DNA from: Mycobacterium pinniadriaticum
GTDB taxonomy: Bacteria; Actinomycetota; Actinomycetes; Mycobacteriales; Mycobacteriaceae
NCBI RefSeq assembly: GCF_026242045.1
Contig: NZ_JAPJDO010000008.1
Location: 1-64,000, forward strand
Length of the DNA stretch: 64,000 nt
Direction: 5' to 3'
The notes under the pieces were generated by a model. That model ran no database searches. It was given only the letters and a program-made list of their open reading frames with translations, and was not told the DNA's origin. Numbering within the stretch: position 1 is the first letter of the stretch; each line of letters opens with the position of its first letter. Of this stretch, positions 20,612-30,305 are shown piece after piece. The translations under genes were made by a program, and so were the position numbers.

Positions 20612-21045
20612 GGCTCCAGTTCCTTCGCGCAAGCGTTCAGAATTGCGCGGAAGCTCCACGGCAGCAGCCGTCCGGTGAGCGCCTCCATCGCTTTGCCGCC
20701 GCCGCGAATCGGGTGGGTGTAGGCGCTGACCCAGTCCACATGGGTGCCGTCTCCATCCGGGGTGAACGTCAGAGTTCCGCCCTCGTGGTCGAATGCCGGT
20801 ACCGATTTGACGATCAGATACGTATAGCTGTGCGGCGGGTCGTAGGCGGTGATCTCCTCACGGAACCACAGGCCGATCGCCAATCCGGTTCGGACCGCGC
20901 CCAGGCCGCTGGGTGCCGGCGAATCCTCCGCCCAGCCCGCCCTGAGAATCAGCGGAGCCGCCTCGAGGTTCGTCGGGTCGGCCAGCCAGGTGAAGACATC
21001 GTTGGGTGGTGCGAGGATCGTCTTCTCGACGTGGATGCGGACCAT
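20608..21045 (-). CDS. SRPBCC-family protein
   Basis: 145-residue polyketide-cyclase/dehydrase-like helix-grip protein: VEKTILAPPNDVFTWLADPTN at the N-terminus, WFREEITAYDPPHSYTY and a long C-terminal helix (GGKAMEALTGRLLPWSFRAI). Such proteins bind hydrophobic ligands; the substrate is unknown. Its end overlaps the end of the convergent kinase gene by four bases. It is downstream of the TetR gene at 21063 on the same strand with 17 bases between, so the two may be cotranscribed. Confidence 0.82.
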   Translation of the reverse strand: MVRIHVEKTILAPPNDVFTWLADPTNLEAAPLILRAGWAEDSPAPSGLGAVRTGLAIGLWFREEITAYDPPHSYTYLIVKSVPAFDHEGGTLTFTPDGDGTHVDWVSAYTHPIRGGGKAMEALTGRLLPWSFRAILNACAKELEP

Positions 21046-21062
21046 GGCCTCAGGCTAGGCGA

Positions 21063-21644
21063 TCACGACCGCAAGCCGGTGATCATCAGCCCCACCAATC
21101 GGCGGGCGTCGTAGTCGGGATCCGCCTCGGCGCCGATGCAGAGATTGCCGATGCCGCGCATCAATTCGTATGCCTCGACGCCGGGGGCGATCTCACCCGC
21201 GGCGACCGCGGCTTCGAGCAGCTGCGCACACACGGGCATCAGGCGATCCAGGAAGTAGGCGTGCAAGGTTGTGAACGTCGGCGCATCGGATCGCAGCGCG
21301 GCGGCAAGCCCGTGTTTGGTGACCAGGAAGTCGATGAAGAGGTCGATCCAATCCGTCAGCGCCGCAACGGGCGAACTCTTCTGCTCGAGCAATGCCGGGC
21401 CGGCCTCGGCGCACGCTTCGACCTGGTGCCGGTACACCGCGACCAGGAGGTCAGCCCGGGTCGGGAAGTGCCGGTAGATGGTCCCCACCCCGACTCCTGC
21501 GCGGGCCGCGATCTCGCGCACCGGCACGTCGACGCCGGAAGCGACGAAGCTCGCGGCCGCCGCCGCGAGCAGGTTCTCCTCGTTGCGGCGCGCGTCCGAA
21601 CGCTTGCGAGGCGGCGCGGCCTCGGATTCGGGCAAAGTCGACAC
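21063..21644 (-). CDS. TetR-family transcriptional regulator
   Basis: 193 residues from the GTG at 21642-21644 (STLPESEAAPPRKRSDARRN). The HTH reads VPVREIAARAGVGVGTIYRH; the C-terminal domain is typical of TetR (DRLMPVCAQLLEAAVAAGEI). The frame can extend eight codons to 21668, but that start would lie within the twin palindromic operator at 21658-21704, so the internal GTG is preferred. It is divergent from an LLM-class oxidoreductase, the likely target along with itself. Confidence 0.85.
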   Translation of the reverse strand: MSTLPESEAAPPRKRSDARRNEENLLAAAAASFVASGVDVPVREIAARAGVGVGTIYRHFPTRADLLVAVYRHQVEACAEAGPALLEQKSSPVAALTDWIDLFIDFLVTKHGLAAALRSDAPTFTTLHAYFLDRLMPVCAQLLEAAVAAGEIAPGVEAYELMRGIGNLCIGAEADPDYDARRLVGLMITGLRS

Positions 21645-21657
21645 CTCCCGCGTTGCA

Positions 21658-21704
21658 AAGCGGAACACTGTTCCGTAACGTTTACACGGAACAGTGTTCC
21701 GCTT
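21658..21704. promoter_or_regulatory. Twin palindromic TetR operator
   Basis: AAGCGGAACACTGTTCCGT (21658-21676) is the exact reverse complement of 21686-21704, separated by nine bases. Each arm is itself a palindrome: GGAACACTGTTCC (21662-21674) and GGAACAGTGTTCC (21688-21700), 26 bp centre to centre. It sits between the TetR gene and the divergent oxidoreductase, so two repressor dimers could control both. Confidence 0.88.
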
Positions 21705-21731
21705 CAGTGAAGTGTAAGGCCAGGGGTTTCG

Positions 21732-22607
21732 ATGTCACATACAACATCACCGCGATTCGGGATCATGACCGCGCCGTCGCAGGTCACCTATGCCGACGTC
21801 CTCGACGTTTGGCGGGACGCCGATGCCATTGCCGAGATCGAGCACGCGTGGCTCTTCGATCACCTGCTACCGATCTTCGGGGACCCCGACGGGCCGATCT
21901 TCGAAGGTTGGACATTGTTGTCGGCATTGGCCGCCCAGACCGATCGCCTGCGGATCGGTCTTCTCGTCACGAGCAATCGCTTTCGACCGCCGGCGATTCT
22001 CGCCAAGATCGCCACCACCGTCGACATCGTTGCCAATGGCCGACTCGACTTCGGCATCGGCGCGGGCTCTCGTCCCGGTCACCCGATCGCCCGGCGAGAA
22101 TACGAAGCCCACGGCGTGCCCTACGACGGCTTCGCGGACTCCATGGAAGCCCTCGACGAAGCGCTGACCGTGATCCGCCGGCTGTGGATCGAGGACGAAT
22201 CGTTCGACTTCGCGGGCAATCATGTCCGGGTCACCGGTGCGTTCGGCAACCCGAAGCCTGTCCAGAATCCGCACCCGCCCATCATCACCGGCGGCCGTTC
22301 CGCCCGGTTGTTGCGCATCACCGCGCGCCACGCCGACCTGTGGAACATCCCGGGCGGCGATATCGAGGACGCCAGATCCCGCAGCGCCCTACTGGACCGC
22401 TACTGCGACGAACTCGGCCGGGCCCCCGGCAGCATCGTGCGCTCGATGCACATCCAGGTCGACTACGACCGACCCGCATCCACTCGCGAGGCGATCGACC
22501 GGGCGATCGGCGCCGGCTTCGAACACCTCGTGCTCGGACTGCCCGATCCCTACCCGACCGGCATAGCCCACTGGGTCGCTGAGGAACTCATCGCACCCAG
22601 CCGCTGA
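21732..22607 (+). CDS. LLM-class (F420/FMN) flavin-dependent oxidoreductase
   Basis: 291-residue luciferase-like monooxygenase-fold protein: SPRFGIMTAPSQVTYADVLD, HAWLFDHLLPIFGD, LRIGLLVTSNRFRPPAILAK, GRLDFGIGAGSRPGH and PPIITGGRSARLLRITARHADLWN. These are the flavin-pocket strands of the family, which in mycobacteria often uses F420. The substrate is unknown. It is transcribed away from a TetR regulator over a twin operator, the arrangement of an inducible catabolic or detoxifying enzyme. Confidence 0.87.
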   Translation: MSHTTSPRFGIMTAPSQVTYADVLDVWRDADAIAEIEHAWLFDHLLPIFGDPDGPIFEGWTLLSALAAQTDRLRIGLLVTSNRFRPPAILAKIATTVDIVANGRLDFGIGAGSRPGHPIARREYEAHGVPYDGFADSMEALDEALTVIRRLWIEDESFDFAGNHVRVTGAFGNPKPVQNPHPPIITGGRSARLLRITARHADLWNIPGGDIEDARSRSALLDRYCDELGRAPGSIVRSMHIQVDYDRPASTREAIDRAIGAGFEHLVLGLPDPYPTGIAHWVAEELIAPSR

Positions 22608-22643
22608 ACAATCCTGGCGGCCAGCGCCGGGAGCCGGCCATGG

Positions 22644-25600
22644 TCACGGAACGAACAGCTTGAAGATTTGGTCGACCGCATAGAGCCCGCGCGGCAGATA
22701 GCCGATGTCCAGGAAGCCGGACGTGTAGGCGCCGATGTTGGCGATACCCGACAACTGGGTACCGAGGTTCAACACCCCGGAGTTGTCGACACCGAAGTCC
22801 AGCAACCCGGATACTCCGGCACCGATGTTGAGCAGCCCCGTATTCCCCAATCCGAGAAGCAGCAGGCCGGAGTTCCCCGCCCCCATCAGGAGCAGGCCGG
22901 CATTTCCCGGGCCGGGGTCGAGCAGGCCCGAGTTACCGAGGCCGAAGGTCAGATATCCGGAGTTACCCGCAAAGATGTTGAAGAAGCCCGAGTTACCGGC
23001 GCCGGAATTCAGGTTGCCCGAGTTACCGGCGCCCGGGTTGAGCGTGCCGGAGTTACCGAGCCCGACGTTGTAGCGCCCCGAGCTGCCCGCGCCGGGGTTC
23101 GTGGTGCCGGAGCTGCCGGCCCCGATGTTGCCACTGCCGGAGTTACCCGCCCCGGGGTTGTCCGCGCCGGAGCTGCCGGCGCCACCGTTGCGGTCACCGG
23201 AACTCCCGAAGCCGACATTGCCGACACCGGCGTTGCCGCCGCCGATGTTGGCGTCGCCCGAGCTGCCCGCGGTGCCGACGTTGTTGGTGCCCGAGCTCCC
23301 GCCGCTGGCGGCGTTGCCGGAACCCGAACCGCCCCCGTTGGCGGAGTTATTGCTGCCCGAACTGCCGCTGGCCGCATTGTTGTTCGTCCCCGACGTACCG
23401 GCCCCGCCGTTGTTCCCGGTCCCGGACTGGCCGGCGCTGCCGTTGTTGTTGGAGCCCGAGTTCCCGGCGGTGCCGTTGTTGTTCTCCCCGGAGGTCCCGC
23501 CTCCACCGTTGTTCCCGGTCCCGGACTGGCCGGCGCTGCCCTTGTTGCCGGAGCCGGAGTTCCCCGCGGCCCCGTTGTTGCCGGAGCCCGAACTCCCGGC
23601 CCCGCCTTGGTTGTTGGAGCCCGACTGCCCAGCCGCGCCTGCGTTGTCGGACCCGGAGTTGCCGCCACTGCCCGCATTGCCGGAGCCCGAGTTCCCAAGC
23701 GCGCCGCTGTTGCCGGTACCGGAATTTCCTGCGCCACCGCTATTTCCGGTGCCGGACTGCCCAACACTGCCACTGTTGCCGTAGCCCGAGTTGCCGCCGC
23801 TGCCGCCGTTGCCGATACCAGTGCTGCCCTGGCTTCCGGTGTTCGAGCTGCCCGCGTTTCCACCGCCGACACCACCGTTGTGGTCGCCCGAATTTCCGGC
23901 ACCCAGACCGCTGTTGGACGATCCGGAGTTGCCGCCGAGGGCGCCGCTGTTGTTATCTCCCGAATTTCCGCCACCGACAACATTGTTGAAGGACCCGGAG
24001 TTTCCGCCGCCCGGACTGTTGTTGTGGTCACCGGAGTTCCCACCGTTGGCGACACCGCCATTGTCAGAACCCGAGTTTCCGCCGTTGCCGAAACCACCGT
24101 TGTTCGAGCCCGAGTTTCCGCCACCGACACCGTTGTTGCCATAGCCGGAGTTTCCGCCACCGACACCACCGTTGTTGTAGCCGGAAGTTCCACCCCCGAG
24201 ACCGCCGTTGTTGTAGCCGGATGTGCCGATGCTGGGGAAGTTGTCGTATCCGGAGCTGGCAACCGGGAAGCCGTCGCCGGTGTTGTTGTCGCCGACGTTG
24301 AAGTTGCCCGAGTTGTTGTTCCCGGTGTTCAGGTTGCCTGAGTTGTCGTTGCCGGTGTTGGTGTCACCGGTGTTGCGGTCACCGGTGTTGGTACTACCCG
24401 AGTTGTCGTTGCCGGTGTTCGTGTTACCCGAGTTGCGGTCACCGGTGTTGGTACTACCCGAGTTGTCGTTGCCGGTGTTCGTGTTACCCGAGTTGCGGTC
24501 ACCGGTGTTGGTGTTACCCGAGTTACCGTTGCCGGTGTTGGTGTCACCCGAGTTGCCGTTGCCCGTGTTGGTGTCACCCGAGTTGTCGTCACCGGTATTG
24601 GTCTTGCCGGAGTTGTAGTCGCCGGTGTTGGTGAAGCCCGAGTTGTAACTGCCGGTATTGGTATTGCCTGAGTTGTAGTCGCCGGCAGCGGTGTTTCTCA
24701 GGCTGTTGGTGTCACCGGAGTTGCCGTTGCCGGTGTTGGTGAAGCCCGAATTCTGGTTTCCGGTGTTGGTGCTACCCGAGTTGTAATCGCCAGTATTCGT
24801 GAATCCCGAGTTCCCGTCACCGGTGTTCGTGTCACCTGAGTTATAGCTGCCGGTGTTGGTTTTTCCCGAGTTGGCGTCACCGGTGTTGGTTGCGCCCGAG
24901 TTCTGGCTTCCGGTGTTGGTTGCGCCCGAGTTCTCGTCACCGGTGTTGGTATTACCGGAGTTTCGGTCTCCGGTGTTGGTATTGCCCGAGTTCGCGTCGC
25001 CGGTGTTGGTTGCGCCCGAGTTCCCGTCGCCGGTGTTGGTGCCACCCGAGTTGTAACTGCCCGTGTTGGTGCCGCCGGAGTTGAAGTCACCGGTATTCGT
25101 ACCGCCCGAGTTATAGCTGCCGGTATTCGTGCCACCGGAGTTGTACCGACCGGTGTTCGTGCCGCCCGAGTTGTAGGCACCCGTGTTCGTGCCACCGGAG
25201 TTGTAGGCACCGGTATTCGTGCCACCGGAGTTGTAGGCACCGCTGTTGGTGCTGCCCGAGTTGTAGGCACCCGCATTCGTGCTACCCGCGTTGTACCGGC
25301 CGGTGTTCGTGCCGCCGGCGTTGAAGTCGCCGGTATTCGTACCGCCCGCGTTGTAACTGCCCGTGTTGGTACCACCGGCGTTATAGCTACCGGTATTCGT
25401 ACCACCGGCGTTATAGCTACCGGTATTCGTGCCACCGGCGTTGTAACTGCCCGTATTGGTACCACCGGCGTTGTAGTCACCGGTATTCGTGCCCCCGGCA
25501 TTGAACCAACCCGTGTTCGTGCCGCCGGCGTTGAAGTTTCCGGTGTTGGTACTGCCCGAGTTGAAGCTGCCGGTATTCGTACTGCCCGAGTTGAAGTTGC

Positions 25601-27725
25601 CGAAGTTGGTACTGCCCGAGTTGTAGTCGCCGAAGTTGGCACTGCCCGAGTTATAGATCCCGGTGTTGGTGGATCCCGAGTTGCCCAGACCCGTGTTGTA
25701 CCCGCCGGAATTCCAGAAGCCGGCGTTGAGACTCCCCGAGTTCCAGAACCCCGTGTTTCCCAGGCCGGCATTGAAGAAGCCGACGTTTCCATCACCGGAG
25801 TTGCCGAAGCCGATGTTGTAGTTGCCCGAGTTGCCGAAACCGATGTTCCCGACGCCGGAGTTGCCGAAGCCGATGTTGAAGTTGCCGGCGTTCCCGAGAC
25901 CCAGGTTGAACCAGCCCGAGTTCAGGCCGCCGATGCCGACCAGGTTGTCGCCGACCAGGCCGATACCGACGTTGTTGTTCCCGGTGTTGCCGAACCCGAC
26001 ATTGTTGTTGCCGACGTTGCCCCAGCCGATGTTGTCGTTGCCGATGTTCCCCCAGCCGCTGTTGGTGTCACCGGTGTTGCCGTTGCCGGAGTTGCTGTCA
26101 CCGGTGTTGCCCCCGCCGGTGTTGCCGTCACCGGCGTTGCCCCCACCGGAGTTGCCGTCACCGGCGTTGCCCCCACCGGAGTTGTCGTCGCCGGTGTTGC
26201 CGTGGCCCTGATTTGAATTGCCGGTGTTACCGCTACCGGTGTTGGCGTCGCCGGTGTTACCGCTGGCGGTGTTCCCGTTGCCGGTGTTGCCACGACTCTC
26301 GTTGTCGTTGCCGGTGTTACCGCTACCGGTGTTGGCGTTTCCGTTATTGCCGCTGGCCTCGTTGGCGTTTCCGATGTTGCCGCTACCGGTGTTGCCGTCC
26401 CCGACATTGCCCGAACCCTCGTTGTTGTCACCGAAGTTCCCGCTGCCGGTGTTGTCGTCGCCGACATTCCCGCTGCCGGTATTCGTCGAGCCGACATTGC
26501 CCGAACCCTCGTTGTTGTCACCGAAGTTCCCGTTGCCCGCGTTGAGATCTCCGAGATTGCCGCTGCCGGAGTTGATGTCGCCGAAGTTGCCGTCGCCCGA
26601 GTTGTTGTCACCGAGGTTGCCGTCCCCGGTATTGCCGTCCCCGAAATTCCCGTCACCCTCGTTACCGCTACCCAGGTTGCCGCTCCCGGAGTTGTCATCG
26701 CCGTTGTTCCCGTCCCCGGTGTTGGCGTTGCCCAGGTTTCCCGAGCCCGAATTACCGTCGCCGAGATTCCCATCGCCGGAGTTGTTGTCACCGAGGTTGC
26801 CGTCCCCGGTATTGCCGCCGCCGAGATTCCCGTCACCCTCGTTACCGCTACCCAGGTTGCCGCTCCCGGAGTTGTCATCGCCGTTGTTCCCGTCCCCGGT
26901 GTTGGCGTTGCCCAGGTTTCCCGAGCCCGAATTACCGTCGCCGAGATTCCCATCGCCGGAGTTGTTGTCACCGAGGTTGCCGTCCCCGGTATTGCCGCCG
27001 CCGAGATTCCCGTCACCCTCGTTACCGCTACCCAGGTTGCCCGAGCCCGAGTTTCCGGTGCCGGTGTTCCCGTCGCCGACGTTGGAGTTACCGTGGTTTC
27101 CGTTGCCCTCGTTGGCATTGCCGGTGTTCCCGCTGCCGGGATTGCTGCCCCCGCGGTTGCCGTCACCGTCGTTTCCACTGCCCCGATTGCCGTTGCCCCG
27201 GTTGCTGTTTCCGGTGTTCCCACTGCCGGGGTTGTAGTTCCCGTGGTTGCCACTACCCGAGTTACCGGTCCCGGTGTTGCCGCTACCCGACCCGGTGTTG
27301 TTGTTCCCGGTGTTGTCGTTGCCCCCGTTGTCGTTGCCGCGGCTACCGTTGCCGGTGTTCCCGGTGCCCTGATTGCCGCCGTTGAGGGTCGCCGCCGCGG
27401 ATCGCACCACACCCTGAGCCGCCACTGCCGACGCCGGCGTCCGGCGAGCCGGCGCGGCGTGGCCCCCGGCACTGCCGCGCCCACTGGCGCCGGCGGCCGA
27501 CCCGGCCGGCCCGGCCGGCCCGGTCGATACCGCCGCTGTTGCAGTGCCGCTGGCATCACCGTCGGGTGCGGCGGTGGCGATTCCGTAGCCGACGGTCAGC
27601 GCGGCACCCATGCCGGCAACCGCCGCCCCCGCACGCAACCAGGCCACCACCGGCAACGGGCGCGCCGCCCGGTTCCTCCCCTGTCGTGCCGGCTGTCCTT
27701 GGCGGGAGCGTCCTCCGGCAGACAT
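22644..27725 (-). CDS. Giant secreted pentapeptide-repeat (MPTR-like) protein
   Basis: About 1693 residues from the ATG at 27723-27725 ([11 protein letters not shown]; the frame is open 11 codons further). After a basic N-terminus comes a hydrophobic signal-type segment ([20 protein letters not shown]) ending ATAAPDG, then an Ala/Gly linker. Nearly all the rest is NxGxGN/GNTG pentapeptide repeat as in the Pentapeptide_2 family and the MPTR part of PPE-MPTR proteins, with variants [17 protein letters not shown] and SGNSG. The PPE domain (about 180 residues) is absent. The C-terminus, [23 protein letters not shown], is non-repetitive. The repeats should form a beta-helix at the cell surface. 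Internal tandem duplications occur at 26641-27041 (180 bp) and 24361-24520 (60 bp). Function unknown. Confidence 0.85.
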   Translation of the reverse strand: MSAGGRSRQGQPARQGRNRAARPLPVVAWLRAGAAVAGMGAALTVGYGIATAAPDGDASGTATAAVSTGPAGPAGSAAGASGRGSAGGHAAPARRTPASAVAAQGVVRSAAATLNGGNQGTGNTGNGSRGNDNGGNDNTGNNNTGSGSGNTGTGNSGSGNHGNYNPGSGNTGNSNRGNGNRGSGNDGDGNRGGSNPGSGNTGNANEGNGNHGNSNVGDGNTGTGNSGSGNLGSGNEGDGNLGGGNTGDGNLGDNNSGDGNLGDGNSGSGNLGNANTGDGNNGDDNSGSGNLGSGNEGDGNLGGGNTGDGNLGDNNSGDGNLGDGNSGSGNLGNANTGDGNNGDDNSGSGNLGSGNEGDGNFGDGNTGDGNLGDNNSGDGNFGDINSGSGNLGDLNAGNGNFGDNNEGSGNVGSTNTGSGNVGDDNTGSGNFGDNNEGSGNVGDGNTGSGNIGNANEASGNNGNANTGSGNTGNDNESRGNTGNGNTASGNTGDANTGSGNTGNSNQGHGNTGDDNSGGGNAGDGNSGGGNAGDGNTGGGNTGDSNSGNGNTGDTNSGWGNIGNDNIGWGNVGNNNVGFGNTGNNNVGIGLVGDNLVGIGGLNSGWFNLGLGNAGNFNIGFGNSGVGNIGFGNSGNYNIGFGNSGDGNVGFFNAGLGNTGFWNSGSLNAGFWNSGGYNTGLGNSGSTNTGIYNSGSANFGDYNSGSTNFGNFNSGSTNTGSFNSGSTNTGNFNAGGTNTGWFNAGGTNTGDYNAGGTNTGSYNAGGTNTGSYNAGGTNTGSYNAGGTNTGSYNAGGTNTGDFNAGGTNTGRYNAGSTNAGAYNSGSTNSGAYNSGGTNTGAYNSGGTNTGAYNSGGTNTGRYNSGGTNTGSYNSGGTNTGDFNSGGTNTGSYNSGGTNTGDGNSGATNTGDANSGNTNTGDRNSGNTNTGDENSGATNTGSQNSGATNTGDANSGKTNTGSYNSGDTNTGDGNSGFTNTGDYNSGSTNTGNQNSGFTNTGNGNSGDTNSLRNTAAGDYNSGNTNTGSYNSGFTNTGDYNSGKTNTGDDNSGDTNTGNGNSGDTNTGNGNSGNTNTGDRNSGNTNTGNDNSGSTNTGDRNSGNTNTGNDNSGSTNTGDRNTGDTNTGNDNSGNLNTGNNNSGNFNVGDNNTGDGFPVASSGYDNFPSIGTSGYNNGGLGGGTSGYNNGGVGGGNSGYGNNGVGGGNSGSNNGGFGNGGNSGSDNGGVANGGNSGDHNNSPGGGNSGSFNNVVGGGNSGDNNSGALGGNSGSSNSGLGAGNSGDHNGGVGGGNAGSSNTGSQGSTGIGNGGSGGNSGYGNSGSVGQSGTGNSGGAGNSGTGNSGALGNSGSGNAGSGGNSGSDNAGAAGQSGSNNQGGAGSSGSGNNGAAGNSGSGNKGSAGQSGTGNNGGGGTSGENNNGTAGNSGSNNNGSAGQSGTGNNGGAGTSGTNNNAASGSSGSNNSANGGGSGSGNAASGGSSGTNNVGTAGSSGDANIGGGNAGVGNVGFGSSGDRNGGAGSSGADNPGAGNSGSGNIGAGSSGTTNPGAGSSGRYNVGLGNSGTLNPGAGNSGNLNSGAGNSGFFNIFAGNSGYLTFGLGNSGLLDPGPGNAGLLLMGAGNSGLLLLGLGNTGLLNIGAGVSGLLDFGVDNSGVLNLGTQLSGIANIGAYTSGFLDIGYLPRGLYAVDQIFKLFVP
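24361..24540 (-). repeat. 60-bp tandem repeat inside the pentapeptide gene
   Basis: The sequence from 24421 repeats that from 24361 with a 60-bp period (four pentapeptides); 24426-24480 and 24366-24420 differ at only a few bases, and a third copy begins at 24481. This indicates recent slippage or unequal crossing-over within the array. Confidence 0.75.
26581..27041 (-). repeat. 180-bp tandem duplication inside the pentapeptide gene
   Basis: 26641-26820 and 26821-27000 are almost identical at a 180-bp period (12 pentapeptides). 26701-26760 equals 26881-26940, and 26761-26820 equals 26941-27000, base for base. The similarity begins in the 26581-26640 segment and continues to about 27041. Near-identity at synonymous positions points to a recent expansion. 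Confidence 0.85.
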
Positions 27726-27911
27726 TCGAATACCTCGTTCCAGGCACAGCGCCGGCATCGTGCGCGGGGCACCGGCTATTCGCGAGAATTATTGACGCTC
27801 GCAAACAATATCGGCATCAGCCGTAGTCCGCGCGGTCTTGGCCTAACGGTTCGCCGAATAGCCGGCAAACTTCCGGGCGGTCGGCCCCACGCGCGTGATT
27901 GTTGCCCCGGG

Positions 27912-28703
27912 CTAATTGGACTGGCCCCGGTTACCGGTAGCCCGAGCGGACCGGCCGGTGCCGGATTTGGCAGTTCCGCTGCCCTTCACCTCGTGCGCGG
28001 CGCTCGCACCGTCACCATGTCCCCGCCTTGCGGCGGCACGGTTTCCGGTGGCGCTTTGCGCACCACCGGCAATCGTCACATCGGCCGTGGCCAGGGCGCG
28101 AACGCTGGCGGCGCTGGCGCGCCGCGAACCCGCGACGCCGGGATGTTTGTCAGCGCGCGAGTGATCCCCCACCGACGGGTCCGTCGAATGACGCCGGGGT
28201 GACTGGTCCGCGGCCGGTGCGGAGGCAGCCGGCAACAGCTGTACAACGCTGGCGTAGACAGCAAATATCGGCACCCCGGCGAAAATCACGATGCTGGTGA
28301 CGAGCGGGTTCAGCGTGGGGCTCCCGTACTCGTACAAGATGCCCGCGACAAAGATGCTCAGCGGCAGCGTCACCGGGAATCCCACGTACCAGAGCGGGGT
28401 CAACCCGATGGCCAGTGCGGCTCTGACCCATTTGTCCGCCAAGAGGGCGCTGCCGACCTCCCAGGGAGTCGGTACCGAGGCGGCGTCGGCGGTTGCCGGC
28501 CGCAACGCTGCGGCTGGCCTGTCCACCGCGACACCGGTGCGGATGTCCACGCTGCTGACGGCGGCGAGTTGGACCGCGCGCACCTCGGGACGGGCGACGA
28601 CGACGCCTGCCTCGGGTGGCGGGGCAGTCACCAGCCCCAGCGTGAGGATGACCGCGCCAGCGACTGCCGAACCAGCGGTACCCGAACACATCCACCCGTA
28701 CAT
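27912..28703 (-). CDS. Mycobacterial membrane/exported protein of unknown function
   Basis: 263 residues. The N-terminal hydrophobic stretch (SAVAGAVILTLGLVTAP) looks like a signal anchor. It is followed by an Ala/Val-rich linker and two further membrane segments at about residues 92-120 (AALAIGLTPLWYVGFPVTLP) and 133-160 (LVTSIVIFAGVPIFAVYASV). The C-terminal 100 residues are polar and rich in Ala/Arg/Ser/Gly, probably disordered. No family recognised. It is upstream of the giant pentapeptide gene on the same strand with 186 bases between, so joint expression is possible. Composition supports a real gene: strong GC bias at third positions and no better frame. Confidence 0.65.
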   Translation of the reverse strand: MYGWMCSGTAGSAVAGAVILTLGLVTAPPPEAGVVVARPEVRAVQLAAVSSVDIRTGVAVDRPAAALRPATADAASVPTPWEVGSALLADKWVRAALAIGLTPLWYVGFPVTLPLSIFVAGILYEYGSPTLNPLVTSIVIFAGVPIFAVYASVVQLLPAASAPAADQSPRRHSTDPSVGDHSRADKHPGVAGSRRASAASVRALATADVTIAGGAQSATGNRAAARRGHGDGASAAHEVKGSGTAKSGTGRSARATGNRGQSN

Positions 28704-28818
28704 GACCTACCCCCAACAGCGTGACGCACCCCGAGTTCGGCCACGCGGACAGCGGAAATCATCGCACGCGTCACCGATCAGGCGATCGCGAAACGCGCCG
28801 AATCGATCGTGAACGGGC

Positions 28819-29334
28819 CTAGCCGACTCCCCGGCTCAGCCAGCTGACCTCGCCACCGTCACCGCCGTCGCGGTAGGGCTCGAGCGCCTCGTCCCACGCG
28901 GTGCCCAGCACAGAGTCCAGTTCGGCGGCCAGGGTATCGGCGCCGGAGGCCATCAGGGAGCGCAGCCGCATCTCACCGACCATGATGTCGCCGTTGGCGC
29001 TCATCGCCCCGTTCCACAGTCCCAGCTGCGGCGTATGGCAGAACCGCTGACCGTCCACGCCGGCGCTGGGATCCTCGGTGACCTCGAACCGCAGGACCGA
29101 CCACGAGCGCAACGCATTCGCCAGGCGGGCGCCGGTGCCGACCGGACCAATCCAGTTGGTCACCGCGCGCAGCTGCCCCGGCATGGCCGGTTGTGGGGTC
29201 CATTTCAGATTCGCCCTGGCGTTCAGGGTCGACGACAGGGCCCATTCGACATGCGGGCACACCGCTGCGGGAGAGGCGTGGATGTACACCACGCCAGTCG
29301 TCGCATCGGCGAACTGGTTCGAAGCACGCATCAC
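28819..29334 (-). CDS. DUF3145 family protein (Rv2256c-like)
   Basis: 171-residue cytosolic protein with VVYIHASPAAVCPHVEWALS at the start, LKWTPQPAMPGQLRAVTNW, a central LRSWSVLRFEVTEDPSAG, and a C-terminal acidic helix (GTAWDEALEPYRDGG). These are hallmarks of the actinobacterial DUF3145 family, whose function is unknown. The position next to a serine hydrolase and an Rv2258c-like methyltransferase reproduces the M. tuberculosis order Rv2256c-Rv2258c. Confidence 0.85.
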   Translation of the reverse strand: MMRASNQFADATTGVVYIHASPAAVCPHVEWALSSTLNARANLKWTPQPAMPGQLRAVTNWIGPVGTGARLANALRSWSVLRFEVTEDPSAGVDGQRFCHTPQLGLWNGAMSANGDIMVGEMRLRSLMASGADTLAAELDSVLGTAWDEALEPYRDGGDGGEVSWLSRGVG

Positions 29335-29439
29335 CTACTCCTTCGGCTCCACGAGGGACGTCTTCCCCAACGACCTGGTGTTTCCGAGGATGCAGTTGTG
29401 TCGTGCGTGTTTATTGTGCCTTGTGGGGCCCCTGTTGCG

Positions 29440-30267
29440 CTAGTGGGCTCCGTACACTCTCAGAACTTCATCAGAGAGCGCGGGCCACAGCGGCTTGGCC
29501 CACTCGTCGAAATCCCGATCGGTCAGCACGACCAGCGACAATGCCCGGTCCGGATCCACCCAGAGGAACGTGCCCGTCTGGCCGAAATGACCGAATGTCC
29601 GCGGTGAGTTGGCCGAGCCGGTCCAGTGCGGCGACTTCCCGTCACGGATCTCGAAGCCGAGACCCCAGTCGTTGGGCCGCTGCACGCCGAAACCCGGCAG
29701 CACCCCGCTCAGGCCCGGGAACTGCACAGTGATCGCGTCATCGTGCAGTTGCGTCGACACCGTCCGCGGCGCCAACAAGTCGGATGCGAATACCGCCAGG
29801 TCAGCGACGGTGGAAACGGCGCCGTAGCCGGCCGCCGTGGCACCGCCGTCCAGCCGCGAGGCGGCCATGCCCAGCGGTTCGAAGACGGCCTCGGCCAGAT
29901 ACCGGCCGAATTCGATGCCCGCTGCTGTTTCGATCGCCTCGGCCAGCACCTGGAAACCGTAGTTCGAATAGACCCGCCGCTTGCCGGGCTCGGCCATCAC
30001 CTCTGCCGAGTGCATCGACAGCCCCGAGGCGTGCGCCAGCAGATGCCGGACCGTGCTGCCCGGTGGTCCCGCCGGGGTGTCGAGCTCCACGACACCCTCT
30101 TCGATGGCCACCTGGGCCGCGCGTGCCGCCAGCGGCTTGGTCACCGACGCCAGCCGGAAACGACGAGCCGTGTCCCCGTACTCGGCGACCACCCCCGCGC
30201 TGCCCACCACAGCTGCGGCCGCGGCGGGAACCGGCCAGTCGGCGATCAGGTCGAGTGGCGTCGGCAC
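29440..30267 (-). CDS. Beta-lactamase-like serine hydrolase (Rv2257c-like)
   Basis: 275-residue class C beta-lactamase/DD-peptidase-fold protein. The SxxK motif is Ser41-Val-Thr-Lys44 in RLASVTKPL; the YxN motif is Tyr99-Ser-Asn101; HFGQTGTFLW supplies the third motif (HxG type). It has no clear signal peptide, suggesting a cytosolic esterase or peptidase rather than a secreted lactamase. The start is GTG (MPTPLDL). It is followed downstream by DUF3145 and preceded by the methyltransferase on the same strand, as in M. tuberculosis. Confidence 0.86.
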   Translation of the reverse strand: MPTPLDLIADWPVPAAAAAVVGSAGVVAEYGDTARRFRLASVTKPLAARAAQVAIEEGVVELDTPAGPPGSTVRHLLAHASGLSMHSAEVMAEPGKRRVYSNYGFQVLAEAIETAAGIEFGRYLAEAVFEPLGMAASRLDGGATAAGYGAVSTVADLAVFASDLLAPRTVSTQLHDDAITVQFPGLSGVLPGFGVQRPNDWGLGFEIRDGKSPHWTGSANSPRTFGHFGQTGTFLWVDPDRALSLVVLTDRDFDEWAKPLWPALSDEVLRVYGAH

Positions 30268-30305
30268 ATCGCAAGCCTAGTGGCAGCCCACCCGGCCGCG
30301 GCCCG

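Noticed and set aside
22668..27237. Several long plus-strand frames opposite the pentapeptide gene (Val/Ala- or Leu/Pro-rich)
   Set aside because: They are repeats only because the antisense gene is repetitive; no start signals and no recognisable domain.
24300..27300. CRISPR-like regularity of the 15-bp periodic array
   Set aside because: The period is a protein repeat (pentapeptide codons) with no constant repeat plus unique spacers, and no cas genes are nearby.
22644..27725. Calling the giant repeat protein a PPE or PE_PGRS protein
   Set aside because: Neither a PPE nor a PE N-terminal domain is present; only the MPTR-type repeat is shared.
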